Assembly (NCBI GenBank): GCA_900550765.1
Contig: URTC01000033.1
Span: 1 to 10,400 of the forward strand
Origin: an uncultured Clostridia bacterium
Lineage (GTDB): Bacteria; Bacillota; Clostridia; Christensenellales; QALW01
Reading direction: 5' to 3'
Length of the DNA: 10,400 bases
The notes beneath the pieces were generated by a model, which did no database searches, was not told the DNA's origin, and saw only the letters and a program-made list of their open reading frames with translations. Position numbers and translations under genes: made by a program. This document shows, one piece after another, positions 6,283 to 10,400 of the stretch (position 1 is the first letter of the stretch; every line of letters starts with the position of its first letter).

Positions 6283-6331
6283 CGTTTTACCTCGAATTTT
6301 ATATAAATGGGGGTTGCGCAGGAGGAAAATA

Positions 6332-7582
6332 TTATTTTGTATCGCACAGGCTTTCTTTCAGCGCGGGCCACAGGGCCATTTCGGTCAGCTTTTGGGAATT
6401 GAATACGCCGTTTGCGTCAATATCAATTCGCTCGGTCATCGCTAAGGCTTCCTCTATCAGCTTGTCACATGCAAGGAGCGCCGCGGCTTTGCGTACGTCT
6501 TCCAGCTTCGGCCGGGTGGCCGGGTGGCGGGGCGTAAACACGGTACAGCAGTCCTCAAAGGGCAAGATAGAGGTTTCATAGGTACCGATATTTTGGGCGA
6601 TATCCATAATTTCCAGTTTGTCCATACCGATCACCGGCCGGAAAACCGGCAGTTCCACGGCACTGTCGGTTACGTGCAGGCTTTCCATCGTCTGGCTGGC
6701 TACCTGGCCGATGCTCTCGCCGGTAACCAAGGCGCCGCAGCCGCGAGCCACTGCAATGATTTCGGCAATTTTCATCATAAAACGCCGCGTTAATAGGGTT
6801 AAAAACTGGTCGGGGCAACGGTCGTAGATTTCCTCCTGTATATGGGTAAAAGGAACGATGAATACCGAAAGGCGCGAGGTATAGCGGCACAGCTCGGCGG
6901 CAAGTTCAAAAACCTTTTCTTTAGCGCGCTCGGAGGTGTGCGGAAAGCTGTAAAAGTGAACGGCATCCAGCTGTACGCCGCGCTTGGCGATCATATAGCC
7001 GGCTACGGGGCTGTCGATGCCGCCGGAGAGCAGCAGCGCCGCCCGGCCGTTCGTGCCGATAGGCAGCCCGCCCACCGCCGGAATATCTTCAAAATATACG
7101 TAGGCTTTTTCACGGATTTCTACTTCCAGCAGATAATCCGGCGTATGCAGGTTTACTTTCATACCCGGCAGTTTTTCCAAAATACCGCCGCCTACTGCCG
7201 CGCCGATTTCGGGCGATTCCATCGGGAAAGTCTTATCGGAACGGCGTGCCTTTACTTTAAAGGTGCCAAAGGAAATTCCCGCGCTTTTGAGCATATCCAC
7301 AGCGTTGGAAATGATGGTATCCAGGTTTTTTTCAATTTCCCTGGCCGGGGAAAGGGCGTGAATGCCAAAGATGCGGCTTAAAATCTCCAGCGCCTCCTCC
7401 AGGCGCTGCGGGGGAATATTGTAGACGAAAATACGGCTCTGGCTGATGGTTACTTTCAGGCCGGCAAAGCCTTTTAATGCCAGTTTTATGTTGTGGATCA
7501 GCGTCCGCTCAAAAAAAGGCCGGTTTTGCCCCTTTAAGTGAAGTTCACCGACTTTTACGATAATCATATTGCAGTATTCCAT
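6332..7582 (-). CDS. thiI: tRNA 4-thiouridine synthase ThiI, rhodanese-free form
   Basis: A 416-residue enzyme that adenylates U8 of tRNA and replaces its oxygen with sulfur; ThiI proteins are also linked to thiazole synthesis. The N-terminal ferredoxin-like and THUMP region (about 1-165) binds tRNA. The PP-loop ATPase domain begins near 178 with SGGIDS 186-191. FEDCCTVFTPRHP near 342-354 carries C345/C346, one of which should correspond to the catalytic cysteine C344 of E. coli. The C-terminal rhodanese domain of the enterobacterial protein is absent, as is normal in Bacillus-type ThiI, which receives sulfur directly from a dedicated desulfurase. That partner is encoded immediately upstream: its stop at 7593-7595 overlaps the GAGGAG ribosome site of thiI, six bases before the ATG. 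A second ATG at codon 6 is a less well-placed start. Confidence 0.96.
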   Translation of the reverse strand: MEYCNMIIVKVGELHLKGQNRPFFERTLIHNIKLALKGFAGLKVTISQSRIFVYNIPPQRLEEALEILSRIFGIHALSPAREIEKNLDTIISNAVDMLKSAGISFGTFKVKARRSDKTFPMESPEIGAAVGGGILEKLPGMKVNLHTPDYLLEVEIREKAYVYFEDIPAVGGLPIGTNGRAALLLSGGIDSPVAGYMIAKRGVQLDAVHFYSFPHTSERAKEKVFELAAELCRYTSRLSVFIVPFTHIQEEIYDRCPDQFLTLLTRRFMMKIAEIIAVARGCGALVTGESIGQVASQTMESLHVTDSAVELPVFRPVIGMDKLEIMDIAQNIGTYETSILPFEDCCTVFTPRHPATRPKLEDVRKAAALLACDKLIEEALAMTERIDIDANGVFNSQKLTEMALWPALKESLCDTK

Positions 7583-7592
7583 AAAAAACTCC

Positions 7593-8720
7593 TCATTTGC
7601 GTTTATATTTGCGCAGATATTCTACTTTTTCTTTTATAAGCGACGCGGCCTGTTCGGCTTCTTCTGCTGTGTTAAAAGCGCCAAAACTCAGGCGTACGGC
7701 GGATTCCGCGGTATTTTGGGGAATTTGCATGGCAGCCAGCACATGGCTGATTTTGCTTGAGCGGCTGGTACAGGCCGAACCCTTGCCCAAAAGGAGCGAA
7801 TCCTCCAATGCATTTTGCAGGGTGGAGGCTTTTATGCCGCAAAAGGCAATGCTTAAAATATTCGGCGCGCCGTCATCGATACTGCCAAGGACTTGGGTAT
7901 CGGGCAGGGCTGTCAGCAGCCGGAGATATTCCTGTTTGATTTTTTTTAAATGCGCCGAAAAAGCTTCAGCGCTTTTTAATTCTTCTAATGCTTTGGCAAA
8001 ACCGAGAATTCCGGGTGTATTTACCGTGCCGGAGCGCAGCCCTTGCTGCTGTCCGCCGCCAAAGAGATAGGGGCAGAAGGGGGTTCCCTTTTTTATGTAC
8101 AGCACGCCCATACCTTTGGGCCCGTGCAGCTTGTGCGCACTGATGGAATACAGGTCAACACCCATTTCTTTTACATTTGCGCATATGTGCATAAAAGCTT
8201 GAACGCCGTCCGAATGGAAAAGAGTATGCGGGTTTTTTTGTTTGACGGCAGATGTCAGGGCGGCAATATCGTTGATGGTGCCGGTTTCATTGTTTACGTG
8301 CATGATGCTGACAAGACCGGTATTTTCGTTTACCATACCGGCCAAAATTTCCGGCAGAACTTTGCCGGTATTATCAACGGGGCAAAGGCGGAATCGGCAG
8401 CCGCGTGCTTCCAGCGCTCGCTGACAGTTGAGTACGGCGTGATGCTCGGCGGCGGAAACAATTACTTCGCTTCCGGCCGGGGCGCAAAGAAGCGCCGTAT
8501 TGTCGCTTTCGGTTCCGCCGGAGGTAAAAATCAGTTCCTCGGCCCGGCAGTTTAGAAAGGAGGCAACCGTCTTTGCGGCGGCGTTCACTGCTTTTTCAGC
8601 CTCCAGCGCCTTTTTGTAGGGGGAGGAGGCATTAAAGTAATTTTGCGTTAAAGCGCTTTGGACAACGGAAGCAACGGAATCAAACGCGCGCGTTGTAGCG
8701 CTGTTATCCAGGTAGATCAT
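7593..8720 (-). CDS. Cysteine desulfurase (NifS/IscS-like), ThiI partner
   Basis: A 375-residue pyridoxal-phosphate enzyme of class V aminotransferase fold that takes sulfur from cysteine, giving alanine and an enzyme-bound persulfide. Visible are the start YLDNSATT, the GGTESDN cofactor-binding stretch (68-74), H93/H94 over the cofactor, D171 and the Schiff-base lysine K197 (SAHKLHGPKG), and active-site C317 in GSACTS on the mobile loop. It lacks the SufS-specific C-terminal context and the length of housekeeping IscS. With thiI directly downstream it matches the Bacillus NifZ-ThiI pair, so it probably serves tRNA thiolation rather than general Fe-S assembly. Its ATG overlaps the stop of the upstream membrane-protein gene by four bases (ATGA), with AAGGA nine bases before it. 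Confidence 0.94.
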   Translation of the reverse strand: MIYLDNSATTRAFDSVASVVQSALTQNYFNASSPYKKALEAEKAVNAAAKTVASFLNCRAEELIFTSGGTESDNTALLCAPAGSEVIVSAAEHHAVLNCQRALEARGCRFRLCPVDNTGKVLPEILAGMVNENTGLVSIMHVNNETGTINDIAALTSAVKQKNPHTLFHSDGVQAFMHICANVKEMGVDLYSISAHKLHGPKGMGVLYIKKGTPFCPYLFGGGQQQGLRSGTVNTPGILGFAKALEELKSAEAFSAHLKKIKQEYLRLLTALPDTQVLGSIDDGAPNILSIAFCGIKASTLQNALEDSLLLGKGSACTSRSSKISHVLAAMQIPQNTAESAVRLSFGAFNTAEEAEQAASLIKEKVEYLRKYKRK

Positions 8721-9241
8721 TGGTTCAATTCCTTTTGCAGAGATTGCAGCAGCTTCATATTGGGTTCAAAGATGATCGCCAGCTGTTCGCCGTTTTTTTC
8801 GGCTATTAAAATATATTTTCTGATTTCAGGGTTTCTTGTACAGTCAATTTTTTTCGCCTGCAGCTGCATAAAGCGCTCTCTGTTGTAAGGCTCTATACGT
8901 TTAACGGTGCTCAAGGGCAGTACAGCGAGTTCTTTGCGCGATCTCAGATTTTTGATTTTGGCAAAAGTCAGCGTGTTATCTTCTACAATATAATCAAATT
9001 CTATCAACGCATTTTCTTTTGCAAAAAAGAAAAAAACCGCTAAAATAAAACAAAGGACAGAAGGAACAATGCCGGCCGCACTTCCATATCCTTCTGCTAC
9101 GGCGTAAAACGCATAAAACAGGCATAATAAGGCACATACGCCAAAAGCCACGGCAAGGGTCAGATAGGTAGAATATTTCAGCTTATCCTTAGCATAAAGC
9201 TTTTCATCCATGCGGCGTACGGTCTGTTCCATAGAATCCAT
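8717..9241 (-). CDS. Small membrane protein, DUF6106-like
   Basis: A 174-residue protein of unknown function. A short cytosolic N-terminus is followed by two hydrophobic helices (about 23-46 and 51-71) and a soluble C-terminal part of about 100 residues, beginning EFDYIVEDNTLTFAKI and ending with IAEKNGEQLAIIFEPNMKLL. This layout, the EFDY motif and the IFEP ending resemble the clostridial DUF6106 family. That assignment is from memory and needs a profile search. The start is ATG 9241, placed after a strong AGAGGTGAT ribosome site; an upstream GTG at 9250 lies inside that site and was rejected. The gene opens the operon and overlaps the desulfurase start by four bases, indicating coupled expression but not a known shared function. 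Confidence 0.78.
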   Translation of the reverse strand: MDSMEQTVRRMDEKLYAKDKLKYSTYLTLAVAFGVCALLCLFYAFYAVAEGYGSAAGIVPSVLCFILAVFFFFAKENALIEFDYIVEDNTLTFAKIKNLRSRKELAVLPLSTVKRIEPYNRERFMQLQAKKIDCTRNPEIRKYILIAEKNGEQLAIIFEPNMKLLQSLQKELNQ

Positions 9242-9259
9242 AAGAATCACCTCTTTTAA

Positions 9260-9288
9260 ATTTTATCATAAAATATGGTATTTTACAA
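9260..9288 (-). promoter_or_regulatory. Candidate promoter of the minus-strand thiI operon
   Basis: On the minus strand, TTGTAA (9288-9283), a 17-base spacer and TAAAAT (9265-9260), with TG one base upstream as an extended -10. The predicted start near 9253 would leave a very short leader and begin at the edge of the ribosome site, so the true start may differ. No better pair was seen between 9242 and 9347. Confidence 0.42.
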
Positions 9289-9347
9289 GTAAATAATAGA
9301 TAGCGAAGGAAGATGCAAAGATTATTTGTTAAAAAGAAAAGTTTTAT

Positions 9348-9376
9348 TTGACAGTCTTGGCATCCTATGATAATAT
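9348..9376 (+). promoter_or_regulatory. Promoter of the rplU-prp-rpmA operon
   Basis: A perfect -35 TTGACA (9348-9353), 17 bases, then TAATAT (9371-9376) preceded by TGA as an extended -10. The predicted start near 9383 coincides with the first stem of the leader RNA. Confidence 0.75.
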
Positions 9377-9381
9377 TATTT

Positions 9382-9433
9382 CGCCGCACAGTGTCCGGTT
9401 TGTAAAAATCCGTTTGGATACCGGCTTTTGGCG
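9382..9433 (+). ncRNA. Structured 5' leader of rplU, probable L21 leader
   Basis: Three nested stems can form: CGCC 9382-9385 with GGCG 9430-9433, CCGGT 9395-9399 with ACCGG 9420-9424, and ATCC 9408-9411 with GGAT 9416-9419 closing a GTTT loop. Position, size and the GCACAGTGTCCGGT stretch fit the Firmicutes L21 leader family found before rplU, which is thought to let L21 control its own operon. The structure is seen directly; the family assignment is from memory. No terminator follows, so any control would be at translation or mRNA stability. Confidence 0.6.
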
Positions 9434-9458
9434 AGATTTGTAGAGGAGGTGCTACAGA

Positions 9459-9767
9459 ATGTTTGCAGTGATTCAAACAGGCGGTAAGCAGTACCGCGTG
9501 CAGGAAGGCGATGTAATTTATGTTGAAAAGCTCAACGCTGAGATCGAAGCATCGGTAAAATTTGATGTTTTGATGTGCGGTGAGGGAGACAGCGTAAAAA
9601 TCGGAACCCCGGTTGTAGAAGGCGCAAGCGTAGAAGGTAAGGTTCTGGCGCAGGATAAGAGCAAAAAGATAGTGGTATTTAAGTATAAGAGCAAAAAGAA
9701 CTACCGCAAGACCACGGGTCACCGTCAGCCCTATACCAAAGTTGAAATCCAGAAGATTTCTCAGTAA
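9459..9767 (+). CDS. rplU: 50S ribosomal protein L21
   Basis: A 102-residue protein of standard length, beginning [14 protein letters not shown] and ending with the basic stretch [17 protein letters not shown] that contacts 23S rRNA. L21 is an early-assembling component of the large subunit. The start follows an AGAGGAGGTG ribosome site. It is first in the conserved Firmicutes order rplU-prp-rpmA and is probably autoregulated through the leader RNA before it. Confidence 0.98.
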   Translation: MFAVIQTGGKQYRVQEGDVIYVEKLNAEIEASVKFDVLMCGEGDSVKIGTPVVEGASVEGKVLAQDKSKKIVVFKYKSKKNYRKTTGHRQPYTKVEIQKISQ

Positions 9768-9769
9768 GA

Positions 9770-10099
9770 ATGACAAAAATAAAAATATTCAGGAACAGCA
9801 GCGGCACTATTACAGGCTTTTCGGCCGTGGGGCATGCGTCTGAGGATGGGCAGCAGGGCAGTGATATTTACTGTGCAGCAGTGTCAGCTATTACACAGAC
9901 GGCTTGTATCGGCCTTGAAGAGGTTGCAAAAGTTAAGCTGAAGCTGAATATGCACAGCGGGTATCTTTCGGTACACCTTGCTCCGGAGGAGGCCGCACGG
10001 GAAACATGCCGCACAATTTTGAACACTATGCTTCTGGGGCTTGCGTCGTTTGACGGGGCAAATCCCGGGCATATACAAATTATGGAGGAGGTGCAGTGA
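9770..10099 (+). CDS. prp: Ribosomal-processing cysteine protease Prp
   Basis: A 109-residue protease of the YsxB/Prp family. The catalytic pair is visible: H22 in VGHA and C35 in DIYCAAVSA, matching the H22/C34 pair of the staphylococcal enzyme, with G21 and the SDI stretch also conserved. Prp removes the N-terminal extension of L27, which is needed for working 50S subunits in Firmicutes. The substrate is encoded next, and its extension contains the expected cleavage motif. The start lies two bases after the rplU stop with only a weak ribosome site inside rplU, so translation is probably coupled. The last codons carry the AGGAGGTG ribosome site of rpmA. Confidence 0.95.
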   Translation: MTKIKIFRNSSGTITGFSAVGHASEDGQQGSDIYCAAVSAITQTACIGLEEVAKVKLKLNMHSGYLSVHLAPEEAARETCRTILNTMLLGLASFDGANPGHIQIMEEVQ

Positions 10100-10101
10100 T
10101 A

Positions 10102-10383
10102 ATGCTCCGCATGGACATACAGTTATTCGCTCATAAAAAGGGTGTTGGTTCCACAAAGAACGGACGGGACAGCGAATCTAAGCGTCTTGGCGTAAAGCGT
10201 GCCGATGGGCAGACCGTAACGGCCGGCAATATTCTGGTGCGCCAGAGGGGAACAAAAATTCATCCCGGTCAAAATGTTGGCAGAGGCAGCGATGATACGC
10301 TTTTTGCTTTGGTTGACGGCGTTGTTCGTTTTGAACATAAGGGGAAGGATAAGAAGCAGGTAAGCGTACATCCTGTAGCCTGA
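10102..10383 (+). CDS. rpmA: 50S ribosomal protein L27 with cleavable N-terminal extension
   Basis: A 93-residue precursor of L27, whose mature N-terminus reaches the peptidyl-transferase centre. It begins MLRMDIQLF followed by [20 protein letters not shown]. Prp should cut between F9 and A10, giving mature L27 starting AHKKG. The start chosen is ATG 10102, eight bases after AGGAGGTG (10086-10093); the GTG at 10096 is too close to that site, and the ATG at 10111 is too distant and would shorten the extension. The gene begins three bases after the prp stop. The remaining 17 bases of the window hold no feature; obg usually follows in this operon. Confidence 0.97.
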   Translation: MLRMDIQLFAHKKGVGSTKNGRDSESKRLGVKRADGQTVTAGNILVRQRGTKIHPGQNVGRGSDDTLFALVDGVVRFEHKGKDKKQVSVHPVA

Positions 10384-10400
10384 TTTAAAACCATGCAGTC

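Noticed and set aside
6332..6400. Missing C-terminal rhodanese domain of ThiI read as truncation
   Set aside because: Firmicutes ThiI normally ends here, and the adjacent desulfurase supplies the sulfur; there is no broken frame after the stop.
8043..8555. A 170-codon plus-strand frame opposite the desulfurase gene
   Set aside because: Lies entirely antisense to a conserved pyridoxal-phosphate enzyme and has no recognisable domain.
9248..9250. GTG as the start of the DUF6106-like protein
   Set aside because: It lies inside the ribosome-binding sequence; ATG 9241 is correctly spaced.
10096..10098. GTG as the start of L27
   Set aside because: Only two bases from the AGGAGGTG site; ATG 10102 has ideal spacing and gives the usual MLRMD-type extension.

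Overview
The window looks like chromosome of a Firmicute, most likely class Clostridia. The supporting signs are strong AGGAGG-type ribosome sites, near-consensus TTGACA/TATAAT promoters, moderate base composition (judged by eye), an rplU-prp-rpmA operon whose L27 carries the N-terminal extension removed by Prp, and a rhodanese-free ThiI encoded next to its own cysteine desulfurase. It is mostly housekeeping and metal-homeostasis genes. I see no mobile element, CRISPR array, tRNA or rRNA, and no defence system.

Layout. (1) 1-1468, minus strand: N-terminal 489 residues of a P2-type (Ca2+/Mn2+ class) ATPase that runs off the left edge. Its leader (1494-1622) folds like a yybP-ykoY Mn2+ riboswitch whose P1 strand is shared with an intrinsic terminator. 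It lies behind a consensus promoter with a perfect palindrome in the spacer. (2) 1744-2397, plus: HAD phosphatase with its own divergent promoter. (3) 2460-5383, plus: copper operon. A promoter carrying a CsoR-type operator drives copA, whose C-terminus is fused to a CopZ-like domain, followed by csoR, overlapping by one base, and a bidirectional terminator. (4) 9241 down to 5500, minus: four-gene run of DUF6106-like membrane protein, cysteine desulfurase, thiI and an EEP-family hydrolase. The first three are tightly coupled. (5) 9348-10383, plus: rplU, prp and rpmA behind a promoter and a structured leader that fits the L21 leader.

How the genes work together. CopA exports Cu+, the CopZ-like module probably delivers it, and CsoR represses the operon until copper rises. 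The P2 ATPase is probably a Mn2+ or Ca2+/Mn2+ exporter switched on by Mn2+. The desulfurase supplies persulfide sulfur to ThiI for 4-thiouridine in tRNA. Prp trims L27 before it enters the 50S subunit.

No wholly new system is evident. The most interesting point is the copA-copZ junction. A well-placed internal ribosome site and ATG, plus two A7 runs (one followed at once by a -1-frame TAG), suggest that separate CopA and CopZ proteins could be made from what reads as one fused gene, or that a single-base indel decides whether they are fused. The Mn2+ riboswitch combined with a promoter palindrome comes second.
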